Assembly: GCA_048262455.1 (NCBI GenBank)
Contig: JBLXFD010000003.1
Span: 124,001 to 188,000 of the forward strand
Direction: 5' to 3'
Length of the DNA: 64,000 bases
Source: Psychromarinibacter sp048262455
Lineage (GTDB): Bacteria > Pseudomonadota > Alphaproteobacteria > Rhodobacterales > Rhodobacteraceae
The notes below the pieces were generated by a model. The model searched no databases. It saw only the letters and a program-made list of their open reading frames with translations, and was not told the origin of the DNA. A program made the position numbers and the translations under genes. How positions within the stretch are numbered: position 1 is the stretch's first letter; each line of letters begins with the position of its first letter. Below are positions 35,076 through 42,994 of the stretch, piece after piece.

Positions 35076-36008
35076 ATGAACCCCGCCTATTCCGTCATCT
35101 TCTTCACCACGGCCTCCGGCGCCGGCTACGGGCTGCTGTTCTGGCTGTCGCTGTGGCAGCTGGCGGGCGCAATGCCGGACAGCCGCTGGTTCGGCGCGGC
35201 GGCGCTGACGCTGGCGCTGGCGCTGATCACCGCGGGACTGCTGTCCTCGGTGCTGCACCTGGGGCGGCCGGAGCGGGCGCACCGGTCCTTCAGCCAGTGG
35301 CGCACATCGTGGCTGTCGCGCGAGGGGGTTGTCTCGCTGGCCACCTACGTGCCCGCCGGGCTGCTGTGGATGTCGTACGTGCTGGACATCGGCGCCCCCG
35401 CGCGCCCGCTGGCGGCGCTGCCGGCGGCGGCGGGGGCGGTGGCGACGGTCTGGTGCACCGGGATGATCTACGCCTCGCTGCGGACCATCCGGCAGTGGAA
35501 CCACCCGCTGGTGCCCTGGATCTACCTGGCCATCGCAGCCGCCACCGGGGCGCTGCTGCTGGCGCTGGCGCTGGGGCTGGCGGGGCACCTGGCCTGGCCC
35601 GCCGGGCTGCTGGCGCTGGGGACGCTGGGCGTGGCCGCGGGAGCGAAGCTGGCCTACTGGCGCCGCATCGACGCCGCGCCGCCGCGCTACACCGCCGCGC
35701 AGGCGCTGGGGATGGGAACCGAGGGCATCCGCCAGATCGACCCGCCCCACAGCCGCCCCAACTTCGTGATGCGCGAGATGGGCTATGCCGTCGCCCGCCG
35801 CCACGCCCGCCGCCTGCGCGCCATCGCCGCCGCCTGCCTGTTCGCGGCGCCCTCCCTGCTGGTGCTGCTGTCGCTGGCCACCGGCTGGGCGCTGCCCCTG
35901 CTGCTGGCCTGTGCTGTCGCCGTGCTGGGCCTGCTGACCGAGCGCTGGCTGTTCTTCGCCGAGGCGGAACACGTCTCGATGCTGTATTACGGCCGCGCCG
36001 CCGCCTGA
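35076..36008 (+). CDS. soeC: Sulfite dehydrogenase SoeC, membrane anchor
   Basis: A 310-residue integral membrane protein of the DmsC type with about eight hydrophobic helices. The first helices contain SVIFFTTASGAGYGLLFWLSL and the family HLGRPERAHRSFSQWRTSWLSREGV loop, which is typical of DmsC/SoeC anchors that hold the FeS subunit and reduce quinone. It lies seven bases after soeB and 17 bases before an enolase-superfamily gene that appears to share the transcript. Confidence 0.85.
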   Translation: MNPAYSVIFFTTASGAGYGLLFWLSLWQLAGAMPDSRWFGAAALTLALALITAGLLSSVLHLGRPERAHRSFSQWRTSWLSREGVVSLATYVPAGLLWMSYVLDIGAPARPLAALPAAAGAVATVWCTGMIYASLRTIRQWNHPLVPWIYLAIAAATGALLLALALGLAGHLAWPAGLLALGTLGVAAGAKLAYWRRIDAAPPRYTAAQALGMGTEGIRQIDPPHSRPNFVMREMGYAVARRHARRLRAIAAACLFAAPSLLVLLSLATGWALPLLLACAVAVLGLLTERWLFFAEAEHVSMLYYGRAAA

Positions 36009-36025
36009 CCCCTGCTGGAGAACCC

Positions 36026-37135
36026 ATGACCGGTCCCGTCACCGCCATTCGCCTGTTCGAGCTGAACCCGACCCCCGCCACCTGCTGGCTGTTCGTCCGC
36101 GTGGACAGCGGCGACGGGCTGACGGGATGGGGCGAGGCGACGCTGAACCGTGACCGCGACGAGACGGTGGCGCGGATCGCCGAGGGCGCCGCCGCGCTGA
36201 TGGGGCGGCCGGCGCACCCGGACAGCACCCTGCCCGCGCCGGGGGATCTGCCGGCCGCCGCCGCCGTCTCTGCGCTGGATCAGGCGCTCTGGGACATCGC
36301 GGCGCGGCGCGCGGGCCAGCCGCTGGCAGCGGCGCTGGGGGCCGGGGACCCCGCCGCCCCGATCGAGCTTTCCGCCAACATCAACCGCGGCACGACCGAC
36401 CGCAGCCCCGAGGGTTTCGGCGCGCGCGCCCGCACCGCCTGCGAGGCCGGGTTCACCGCGCTGAAGATCGCCCCCTTCGACGGGCTCGCGCCCGATCTCT
36501 GCGGCACCCCCGAGGGCGCGGCGCTGACCGAGACCGGGATGGCCCGCATCCGCGCCGCCCGTGCCGCCGCCCCCGAGGCGCGGCTTCTGGTGGACTGCCA
36601 CTGGCGCTTTACCGAGGCGGCGGCAGAGGCGCTGATCCCGCAGCTGGCCGAGGCGCGGCTGCACTGGTTCGAATGCCCGCTGCCGGAGGACGATGCCAAC
36701 CTGCCCGCCCTCGCGCGCCTGCGCGGCAAGCTGAACGCGGAAGGCATCCTGCTGGCGGGGGCCGAGACCGGCATCGGCTGGCCCGCCTTCGCCCGCTTCG
36801 TCACCAGCGGCGCCTACGACGTGGTGATGCCCGACGTGAAGTACGTGGGTGGCCTGTCCGAGACGCTGGAGATCGCCCGCCGCGCCGACGCGGGCGGCGC
36901 GCAGGTGTCGCTGCACAACCCCTCGGGGCCGATCAGCCACGCGGTCAGCCTGCACGTCAGCACGGCCTCGCCCTCGATGCGGCTGCTGGAGCACCAGTTT
37001 CGCGAGACCGAGACCTTCGATGCCATCGTGCGCGGCACCATCCCGGCGACGCAGGGCGGGCTGGCCCGGCCGCCGGAGGGGGCGGGGCTGGGGATCACGC
37101 TGGACGAGGGGGCGCTGAGCGAGGTGGTGATTTAG
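36026..37135 (+). CDS. Enolase-superfamily enzyme downstream of soeC
   Basis: A 369-residue mandelate-racemase-type protein, the fifth in this window. Barrel motifs: ALKIAPF, LLVDCHWRF, WFECPLPEDD, GAETGIGW, VVMPDVKYVGGLSE and LHNPSGPISHAVSLH. Metal ligands and the His base are present, so it should be active. Closest in pattern to the galactonate dehydratase branch. A GGAG precedes the ATG, and the 17-base gap suggests it belongs to the soe transcript. The substrate could be an acid sugar, possibly sulfonated given its neighbours, but that is speculative. Confidence 0.78.
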   Translation: MTGPVTAIRLFELNPTPATCWLFVRVDSGDGLTGWGEATLNRDRDETVARIAEGAAALMGRPAHPDSTLPAPGDLPAAAAVSALDQALWDIAARRAGQPLAAALGAGDPAAPIELSANINRGTTDRSPEGFGARARTACEAGFTALKIAPFDGLAPDLCGTPEGAALTETGMARIRAARAAAPEARLLVDCHWRFTEAAAEALIPQLAEARLHWFECPLPEDDANLPALARLRGKLNAEGILLAGAETGIGWPAFARFVTSGAYDVVMPDVKYVGGLSETLEIARRADAGGAQVSLHNPSGPISHAVSLHVSTASPSMRLLEHQFRETETFDAIVRGTIPATQGGLARPPEGAGLGITLDEGALSEVVI

Positions 37136-37150
37136 TCCGGGGAATGCGGT

Positions 37151-37360
37151 GGCGGGGTGAACCCCGCCCTACCCGAGTGATGCGCTGAATAGCCCCGAAC
37201 AAGCCGAAGGCGCGGGGCGAGCGCCTGCCCGTTCCGGCGGGCTGGCGCTTTGTCATCCGCAGAGCAACGCTCATTCTGCGGGCGAGTGTGTCTGGGATAA
37301 AGCGCCCATGCCAAAGATTGGCGGCGCCACCCCACGGGCAGGCTCACGTCGCGCTGAAGC
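37151..37360 (+). repeat. Dispersed structured repeat, family 1 copy A
   Basis: Starts with a perfect REP unit (GGCGGGG-TGAA-CCCCGCC, 37151-37168) and continues for about 200 bases that match, in reverse complement, the segment 58160-58389. Within it GCCTGCCCG (37224-37232) pairs with CGGGCAGGC (37335-37343), and GGCTGGCGC (37241-37249) nearly pairs with the bases just before the right arm, giving a long imperfect stem. It ends at the stop of the convergent KDPGal aldolase gene. No protein is encoded. Confidence 0.8.
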
Positions 37361-37364
37361 GGCC

Positions 37365-37988
37365 TTACCCGGCCCGCGCCATCGCCCTAATCGCCTGCTG
37401 CGCCTTCCCGCGCACCTCCTCTGCCGTCGCCCCCGGCTTGTAGAGGTTGCTGCCCAGCCCGAAGCCGCGCACCCCCGCCGCCAGGTAGTCGGCGAAGTCG
37501 TCCGGGCCGACACCGCCCACCGCGTAGATTTCGGTGCCCTGCGGCAGGATCGTCGCGATCGCCTTGATGCCCGCGGCTCCCAGCAGCGAGGCGGGGAAGA
37601 ACTTCAGCCCGCTGGCACCGGCGCGCAGGGCGGCATGGGCCTCGGTGGGGGTGAAGACCCCGGGCAGGCAGACCATGCCGGCGTCGCGCGCCGCGCCGAT
37701 CACCTCGGGGTTGGCGTCGGGAGAGACGATCAGGTTGCCGCCCGCCGCCTTGACCCCGGCCACGTCCTGCCGCGACAGCACGGTGCCCGCGCCGATGCGG
37801 CATTGCCCCGGCGCCAGCCGCTCTGCGCAGCGCACGGCGGCGGCGATGGAGTTCATCGGGTCCGGAGAGTTCAGCGGGATCTCGATGGCGCGAAAGCCTT
37901 CCTCGATCAGCGCCGTGACGATCCCCTCGGTCTCTGCCGTACGGATGCCCCGCAGGATCGCCACCAGCCGGAAGTCGCGGTCGATCAT
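37365..37988 (-). CDS. dgoA: 2-dehydro-3-deoxy-6-phosphogalactonate aldolase
   Basis: A 207-residue class I aldolase of the KDPG/KDPGal family. ILRGIRTAE at the N-terminus, the catalytic Glu in RAIEIPLNSPDP, GAGTVL, and the Schiff-base Lys in GLKFFPASLLG are all present. The IPLNSP wording points to DgoA rather than KDPG aldolase. It splits KDPGal into pyruvate and glyceraldehyde 3-phosphate, completing the pathway of DgoK encoded 6.6 kb away on the opposite strand. GGAG precedes the ATG. Monocistronic. Confidence 0.88.
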   Translation of the reverse strand: MIDRDFRLVAILRGIRTAETEGIVTALIEEGFRAIEIPLNSPDPMNSIAAAVRCAERLAPGQCRIGAGTVLSRQDVAGVKAAGGNLIVSPDANPEVIGAARDAGMVCLPGVFTPTEAHAALRAGASGLKFFPASLLGAAGIKAIATILPQGTEIYAVGGVGPDDFADYLAAGVRGFGLGSNLYKPGATAEEVRGKAQQAIRAMARAG

Positions 37989-38095
37989 CTTCTGTCCCTC
38001 TCCTTTGACCCGGCGTCATCGGCACCGGCCCCGTCGCTTTAGCGCCGTGGCGGCGGAAGGGCAAACGGCAGGCGCCTGTCAACCGAAGATGATGT

Positions 38096-38144
38096 GATCC
38101 GCGGCGGGCGCCGTGCCGCTTGCCGGAAGCGCCCGTGGCGGATC
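38096..38144. repeat. Imperfect 16-bp inverted repeat
   Basis: GATCCGCGGCGGGCGC (38096-38111) and GCGCCCGTGGCGGATC (38129-38144) pair with two adjacent mismatches around a 17-base loop. It lies in the 194-base gap between the divergent dgoA and SH3 genes, 39 bases before the latter. It may be a regulatory hairpin; no promoter was picked out with confidence. Confidence 0.45.
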
Positions 38145-38182
38145 ATGATGCGTAATCAATCCCTTGCCAGAAAGGAGCCTTC

Positions 38183-38587
38183 ATGACCCCCCGTGCAATC
38201 GTCCTTGCCGCCGCCGCCGCGCTGCTTGCCCTTCCGGCCATGGCCGAAAGGGCCGACTACGGCCGCATCGAGCTAATGGGCCTCGCCCGCGATACAAGCT
38301 GGCCCCTGAACGCGCCGGGCGAGAGCTTCGCCATGGTCTGCAACGTCAACGGCCCCGACGGCTACCTGTCGATCCGAACCGGCCCCGGCACCAACCACTC
38401 CGAGGCGCGGCGGCTGAACCGGCTGGCGCGCGTGACGGTGGATACCTCGAACCGGCGCGGCAACTGGGTGCGGGTGCTGAACGCGGACCGCCGCTTTACC
38501 AAGGACGGGCGGTCGCAGCCGTACAAGGCGCTGCCAGTGTCGGGCTGGGCGCACGACGGCTACCTGTGCAGCTTCATGGACTACTGA
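38183..38587 (+). CDS. Secreted SH3-domain protein
   Basis: A 134-residue protein with a Sec signal peptide (MTPRAIVLAAAAALLALPAMA, cleavage after AMA) and one bacterial SH3 domain (GYLSIRTGPGTNHSEARRLNRLARVTV ... GNWVRVL ... VSGWAHDGYL). Such domains bind peptidoglycan or mediate periplasmic contacts. AAAGGAG precedes the ATG. No link to the sugar-acid genes is evident. Confidence 0.75.
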   Translation: MTPRAIVLAAAAALLALPAMAERADYGRIELMGLARDTSWPLNAPGESFAMVCNVNGPDGYLSIRTGPGTNHSEARRLNRLARVTVDTSNRRGNWVRVLNADRRFTKDGRSQPYKALPVSGWAHDGYLCSFMDY

Positions 38588-38635
38588 CCATACCCCGGCG
38601 GCCGCGGCACATGGCCCGGCCGCCGCAGACCGGGA

Positions 38636-39454
38636 TCACCAGGCGGTAAAGCCGCCGTCCAGCACCAGGTTCGCCCCGGTCATGTAGGACGAGGCGTCCG
38701 ATGCCAGGAACTGCACGATGGGCCCGAACTCCTCGATCTCGGCCTGCCGGCCCATGGGCACCCGTTCCAGGAAGGCGTCGATGAATTCCTTGTCGAAGGA
38801 CCCGGTCTTGACCCCGCCGAAGGTCACCAGGTTCACCCGCACGCCCTTCTTCGCCCAGTAGGTCCCGAGGTAGCGGGTCATGTTCAGCAGCCCCGCCTTG
38901 GACGCGGCGTAGGAGATCGCCTTGACGAAGGGCTTGCCGTCGCGCTCCTCGCGGTAGGCATAGAGCGCCTGGTTGGGCGAGACCATGCCGTACATCGACC
39001 CCACCATGATGATCGAGCCGCGCCCGGCCTCGGCCATCTTCGTGCCGATCACCTGGCTGCACAGCATGCAGCCGGTCAGGTTGGTCTCGATGATGTCGTC
39101 CCAGTACTTGCGCGGATAGACCTCGAAAGGCGCGTTCTGGTCGGCGTCGCCGTCGGGCTTGCTGTCGATCCCGGCGTTGTTGACCAGCACGTGGGGCACG
39201 CCCCAATCGGCGATCACCCGGTCCGTCGCCGCCGCCAGGCTGTCCTTGTCGCGCACGTCGGCCTTGTAGACGCGAACGCGGTCGGAAAGCCCCGGGAACT
39301 GCTCCTCGATCTGCTCGGCCGTCCGGGTGCGGCGCGCGAAGATCGCCACCTTCGCGCCGCTGCCGGCGAGCTGTTTGGTGAACTGTGTGCCAAGCTGGCC
39401 CAGCCCGCCTGTCACCACGGCCACACGATCCTTGATGCTGAAAATGTCCTGCAT
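38636..39454 (-). CDS. SDR-family oxidoreductase
   Basis: A 272-residue classical SDR: GGLGQLG (cofactor Gly motif, residues 16-22), NNAG, Ser in VGSMYGMVSP, and YAASK with the catalytic Tyr/Lys. The C-terminal MTGANLVLDGGFTAW is typical. An insertion between the Ser and Tyr (ALYAYREERDGKPFVKAI) is longer than usual. Substrate unknown; its divergent partner is a FadR regulator with an RraA-type aldolase gene, so oxidation of a hydroxy acid later cleaved by an aldolase is a reasonable guess. Confidence 0.8.
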   Translation of the reverse strand: MQDIFSIKDRVAVVTGGLGQLGTQFTKQLAGSGAKVAIFARRTRTAEQIEEQFPGLSDRVRVYKADVRDKDSLAAATDRVIADWGVPHVLVNNAGIDSKPDGDADQNAPFEVYPRKYWDDIIETNLTGCMLCSQVIGTKMAEAGRGSIIMVGSMYGMVSPNQALYAYREERDGKPFVKAISYAASKAGLLNMTRYLGTYWAKKGVRVNLVTFGGVKTGSFDKEFIDAFLERVPMGRQAEIEEFGPIVQFLASDASSYMTGANLVLDGGFTAW

Positions 39455-39495
39455 GGGGTTCCTCGCTCTGCGCCGCCGGGGGCGGCGGGAATGTC

Positions 39496-39525
39496 TTGAC
39501 ATAAGACTTATGTCATGAGTATGCC
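39496..39525 (+). promoter_or_regulatory. Promoter and 19-bp palindromic operator of fadR-type gene
   Basis: The perfect palindrome TGACATAAGACTTATGTCA (39497-39515) sits between the divergent SDR and GntR genes. TTGACA (39496-39501) overlaps its left arm and TATGCC lies 18 bases on, a plausible promoter for the regulator gene. A dimeric GntR protein bound here would block it, so autoregulation plus control of the SDR gene is likely. Confidence 0.65.
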
Positions 39526-39581
39526 TAGACCGGGCGGCACCCCGGGTCAAGCGTGTCGCCCGCTCGCAAGGAGGACGCGCC

Positions 39582-40307
39582 ATGGCCGCCGGACGCGACA
39601 AGCTGCACACCGCCGTTTCGGCGGCGCTGGAGGAACGGATCCTCGGCGGCGCGCTGCAGGTGGGGGACAAGCTGCGCTCGGAAAGCGCCATCGCCGAGGA
39701 GTTCGGCGTGTCCACCCGGTCCGTGCGCGAGGCGATCCAGACGCTGGAGACGAAGGGGCTGGTGCAGCGCCGGCACGGGGGGCTGACCACCGTGGTGCGG
39801 CAGGACGTGTCGGAATTCATCGGCACCCTCGCCGTCACCGTGCGCCAGCAGCTGGCCGCCGATCCCGCCTACCTCGACCAGCTGATGCAGGCTCGCCGGA
39901 TGATCGAAACCGAGGCGATCGAACTGGCGCTGGCCCGCCCCCGCGAGGCGCTGGCCGAGGTGGACGCGGCGCTGGAGCGGATGCGCGAGGCGCGCGACAC
40001 CGGCGATTTCGGCGGCTTCGTCACCGCCGACGCCGCCTTTCACCTGGCGCTGGTGCGGGCCTCGGGCAACCGCATCCTCGTCATCATGTACGACAATTTC
40101 GCCAGCCTGATCGGCGAGATGATCCAGCTTTCCAGCCGGGTGCCCACCAAGTCCCTGAAGGAAGCCTACGCCGAACACGCCGAGATCCACGCCTGCCTGC
40201 ACAGCGGCGACGAGGACGGCGCCAAGGGGCTGATGCGGTCGCAGATCGACCGCAGCGCCCGCTATCTGCGCCTTGCCGTGGCGAAGGCGCGCAAAGAGGA
40301 AAAATGA
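39582..40307 (+). CDS. GntR/FadR-family regulator
   Basis: A 241-residue FadR-type repressor with a winged helix (AVSAALEERILGGALQVGDKLRSE, FGVSTRSVREAIQTLETKGLV) and an FCD effector domain (AFHLALVRASGN, EHAEIHACLHSGDEDGAKGLM). It is translationally coupled to the RraA-type gene (ATGA) and divergent from the SDR gene, with a perfect 19-bp palindrome between them as the probable operator. Effector unknown. Confidence 0.87.
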   Translation: MAAGRDKLHTAVSAALEERILGGALQVGDKLRSESAIAEEFGVSTRSVREAIQTLETKGLVQRRHGGLTTVVRQDVSEFIGTLAVTVRQQLAADPAYLDQLMQARRMIETEAIELALARPREALAEVDAALERMREARDTGDFGGFVTADAAFHLALVRASGNRILVIMYDNFASLIGEMIQLSSRVPTKSLKEAYAEHAEIHACLHSGDEDGAKGLMRSQIDRSARYLRLAVAKARKEEK

Positions 40308-40966
40308 TGTTCGATCCCGACTACACCCCCGCCGAGGCCGATGCGATGGCGCGCCTGTCGAAATGGTACTCCGGCGACATCCACGACAGCATGGAGGCGC
40401 TGGGGCTCTGGGGGCACCTGGAGGGGATCTCGCTGCTGGGCAGCCTGAAGGACGGCGCGACCGTCTGCGGGCCGGCGGTGACCGTGGCCTTTGCCCCCTC
40501 GGACCGGAAGGGAGAGCCGCAGGACGTCTACCACAATGCCATCGACAACGTGCCGGCGGGGGGCGTGCTGGTGGTGGACGCCAGCTGTGCCGCCGGCTCC
40601 TGCTCGGGCGAGCTGATGTCTTCGGGCGCCAAGACCGCCGGCGCGGCGGCGACGGTGGTGAACGGCACGGTGCGCGACCTCGCGCAGGTGCGGGCGCTGG
40701 GCTACCCGCTGTTCGGCACCGCCCCCAGCCCGGTGGGCGTGACGGGCAAGAAGGAGCCGGTGAAAAGCCAGGTGCCCATCACCATCGGCCGCACCACGGT
40801 ACATCCGGGTGACCTGATCTTCGGCGACATCGACGGGGTGGTCTGCGTGCCGCGCGCCCACCTGGTGGAGGTGGCCGACCAGGCCGACGCGCTGGGACGG
40901 GCAGAGGCCAGCGCCCGCGACCGCATCCTCGCGGGGGAAAAGTTGCAATCGGTCTGGCCGGTCTGA
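40304..40966 (+). CDS. RraA-family protein, likely class II pyruvate aldolase
   Basis: A 220-residue RraA/HMG-CHA-aldolase fold protein. It retains the GxxRD signature (VVNGTVRDLAQVRALG) whose Arg-Asp pair binds pyruvate enolate and metal in 4-hydroxy-4-methyl-2-oxoglutarate-type aldolases, so it is probably an aldolase or oxaloacetate decarboxylase rather than an RNase E inhibitor. A second ATG is three bases downstream of the first. It overlaps the regulator gene and ends the short operon. Confidence 0.78.
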   Translation: MMFDPDYTPAEADAMARLSKWYSGDIHDSMEALGLWGHLEGISLLGSLKDGATVCGPAVTVAFAPSDRKGEPQDVYHNAIDNVPAGGVLVVDASCAAGSCSGELMSSGAKTAGAAATVVNGTVRDLAQVRALGYPLFGTAPSPVGVTGKKEPVKSQVPITIGRTTVHPGDLIFGDIDGVVCVPRAHLVEVADQADALGRAEASARDRILAGEKLQSVWPV

Positions 40967-41032
40967 TCCGGCGCGGGGGACGGAAGGATGGGGGTGCCGC
41001 AGCAGGCGAAGGGGAACCGGGGACGGCGCGCG

Positions 41033-41833
41033 TCAGCGCCGCCAGCCCAGCCGCTGCGAGATCAGGTTGGCGTGGAAGGTGACCACCTTGCTGATCTCCT
41101 CCACCTCCTCCATCGGCAGCTCCCAGCTGGGGGCGCTGACGCTGAGCGCGGCGAACACCCGGCCCGCGCTGTTGCGCACCGGGGCGCCGACGCAGCGCAG
41201 TGCCGGCTGGTGCTCGCCGTTGTCGATCGAGTAGCCGCGCGCCCGCGTGGCGGCGAGATCCTCGCGCAGGGCCGCAGGGTCGGTCAGGGTCGTCTCGGTC
41301 AGCCGCTCCAGCCCCGGGGCGATCACCCGGTCCAGCGTCTCGTCGTCCTGGTGCGCCAGGATCGCCTTGCCGACGCTGGTGCAATAGGCGGGCGAGTTCT
41401 CCACGAAGGTGCTGGGCAGGATCCGGTCGCTGCCGGTCTCGGCCCGCTGGATCACCACCGCGCGCTGGCCGTCGAAGACCGCCAGGTGCACCGTCTTGCC
41501 GGTCAGCTTGTGCAGCGACTCGACGATCAGGCTGCCCTCGCGGTGCAGCTCGTGGTTGGCCAGGAAGGTGGAGCCAAGCTCGAACAACCGCAGTCCCAGC
41601 CGGTAGGCCTCGCGCTCGCCCTCCTGCTCCAGGAACCCCGCCTCGCGCATCGAGGCGCAAAGCCGGTGGGTGGTGGAGCGGGGAAAACCCGTCAGCTCGC
41701 AGATCTCCGCCAGCGTCAGGGTGCGCCGGTTCAGATCGAAGCAGCCGAGGATGCGGTCGACCTTGCGCAGCGACTTCAGGCTGTCCTCGCCGGCCTTGCG
41801 GGCGGGACGGGCGGGGGCGTTGGGCTGGTTCAT
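41033..41833 (-). CDS. IclR-family transcriptional regulator
   Basis: A 266-residue IclR protein: helix-turn-helix at residues 20-85 (SLRKVDRILGCFDL, TLAEICELTGFPRSTTHRLCASMREAGFLEQ) and the effector domain with ILPSTFVENSPAYCTSVGKAILAH and GYSIDNGEHQPALRCVGAPV. AAGGA precedes the ATG. It sits downstream of the DapA-family gene on the same strand with a 132-base gap, and probably controls the DapA/TctCBA divergent promoter, where an ATAAT-GGA-ATTAT palindrome is found. Confidence 0.87.
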   Translation of the reverse strand: MNQPNAPARPARKAGEDSLKSLRKVDRILGCFDLNRRTLTLAEICELTGFPRSTTHRLCASMREAGFLEQEGEREAYRLGLRLFELGSTFLANHELHREGSLIVESLHKLTGKTVHLAVFDGQRAVVIQRAETGSDRILPSTFVENSPAYCTSVGKAILAHQDDETLDRVIAPGLERLTETTLTDPAALREDLAATRARGYSIDNGEHQPALRCVGAPVRNSAGRVFAALSVSAPSWELPMEEVEEISKVVTFHANLISQRLGWRR

Positions 41834-41965
41834 GGGTCCGTTCCTTCTTGCGCCGCGTCACCGGCCACGGGATGCAAGGGTGCTTGGGGACCTAGGTCAA
41901 GCGCCCCGTCGCGGCAAGCGCGGCGGGTCGCGGCGCGCCCGGGCTGGCGGGCGCGCCCCGTGGCC

Positions 41966-42895
41966 TCAGGCCGCGCGGGCCTTCTGGGTGGCTTCCAGCA
42001 GCGGGTCAAGCGCCGCGTCGATGGTGCGCTTGCGGGCGTCGTCGACCTTCTCCATCGGCGCGCGCGGATGGTACAGCTTCATCCCCTGGCGCGACTGAAC
42101 GTATTTCACGCAGGCCGGCAGGCTGTCGTGCGGCATGGCGTTCCACAGCGCGTTCAGCTTGAAGTGCAGGTCGCGGGCGGTGTCGTGATCGCCGCGCTGC
42201 ACGGCGTCGAAGACCGCCACGGTGGTGCCCGGCACCGCGCAGGTCAGCGCGCTGATCGCGCCGTGGGCGCCCATGGAGAACGCCGGGTAAAGCAGCGCGT
42301 CGATCCCCGACAGCACCAGGTTCTCCGGCTTGGCGCGCAGCAGCAGGTCGGTGACCGACTTCAGGTCGCCCGAGGACTGCTTCATCCCGACCACGCCCGG
42401 CACCTCCTCCATGATCGTGACCATGTCGTCGACGCTGAGGTAGTTCCAGGGGATCACGTTGTAGATCAGGATCGGAATCTGCGTGGCCTCCCAGATCTCG
42501 CGGAAGTGCTGGATGGTGGCCTTGAGGCCCGGCTTGAACAGGTAGTGCACCGGGGTGACCTGCAGCGCGTCGATCTCGATCCCGCCCAGCATCTCGATGC
42601 GGGCGATGGCGTCGCGGGTGGACTGCACGATAAGGCCGGCGACGAAGGGCACGCGGCCGGCGGCGGCGGCGTGGGCCTCCTTCATGGCCGTGGTGAATTC
42701 CGCGTGGGACAGCGTGTGCCCCTCGCCGGTAGAGCCGCCGGCGACCACCGCGCGCACCCCGGACTGCACCATCCAGTCGATCTGCGGCGCCATCGCGCCC
42801 TCCACCAGCGCCCCGCTTTCGTCGAAGGGCATCGACAGCGGCGGCAGGATGCCGGTGAGCTTGTCGCGCACCGACAGGGCGATTTCGTTCGGCAT
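41966..42895 (-). CDS. DapA-family aldolase/dehydratase
   Basis: A 309-residue dihydrodipicolinate synthase family enzyme. Schiff-base Lys172 (GVVGMKQSSGD), the Tyr of ILIYNVIPWNY at about residue 145, and the GGSTGEGHTLS loop are present, so it is a catalytic class I pyruvate lyase. Flanking transporter and regulator genes and solitary position argue against lysine synthesis. It does not resemble 5-keto-4-deoxyglucarate dehydratase in the segments I can compare. Probable substrate: a 2-keto-3-deoxy or related acid imported by TctCBA. The ATG at 42895 follows GGGAGA. Confidence 0.78.
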   Translation of the reverse strand: MPNEIALSVRDKLTGILPPLSMPFDESGALVEGAMAPQIDWMVQSGVRAVVAGGSTGEGHTLSHAEFTTAMKEAHAAAAGRVPFVAGLIVQSTRDAIARIEMLGGIEIDALQVTPVHYLFKPGLKATIQHFREIWEATQIPILIYNVIPWNYLSVDDMVTIMEEVPGVVGMKQSSGDLKSVTDLLLRAKPENLVLSGIDALLYPAFSMGAHGAISALTCAVPGTTVAVFDAVQRGDHDTARDLHFKLNALWNAMPHDSLPACVKYVQSRQGMKLYHPRAPMEKVDDARKRTIDAALDPLLEATQKARAA

Positions 42896-42968
42896 TCCAG
42901 GTCTCCCTTGGGCATGAGGTTGTGTTGGGGCCGCGAACCGGCTGCGGAGGGCTCGGCTGTTGTCCCGC

Positions 42969-42981
42969 ATAATGGAATTAT
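42969..42981. promoter_or_regulatory. ATAAT-GGA-ATTAT palindrome, candidate IclR site
   Basis: A perfect 5+3+5 inverted repeat lies just downstream of the predicted start of the leftward DapA-family transcript, in the DapA/tctC divergent region. Its TGGAATTA core resembles IclR-family sites (TGGAAAT type), and an IclR gene is the next gene on that strand. Confidence 0.45.
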
Positions 42982-42994
42982 CGTCCACCGTCAT

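Noticed and set aside
30847..36008. Tetrathionate or thiosulfate reductase (Ttr/Phs) reading of the molybdoenzyme operon
   Set aside because: The large subunit lacks a twin-arginine signal and the anchor is DmsC-like, which fits SoeABC. Reductases of those families are exported.
41966..42895. DapA (lysine synthesis) or KdgD (keto-deoxy-glucarate dehydratase) assignment
   Set aside because: Neighbours are catabolic, and the active-site surroundings differ from both families as I recall them; left as an unassigned DapA-family lyase.
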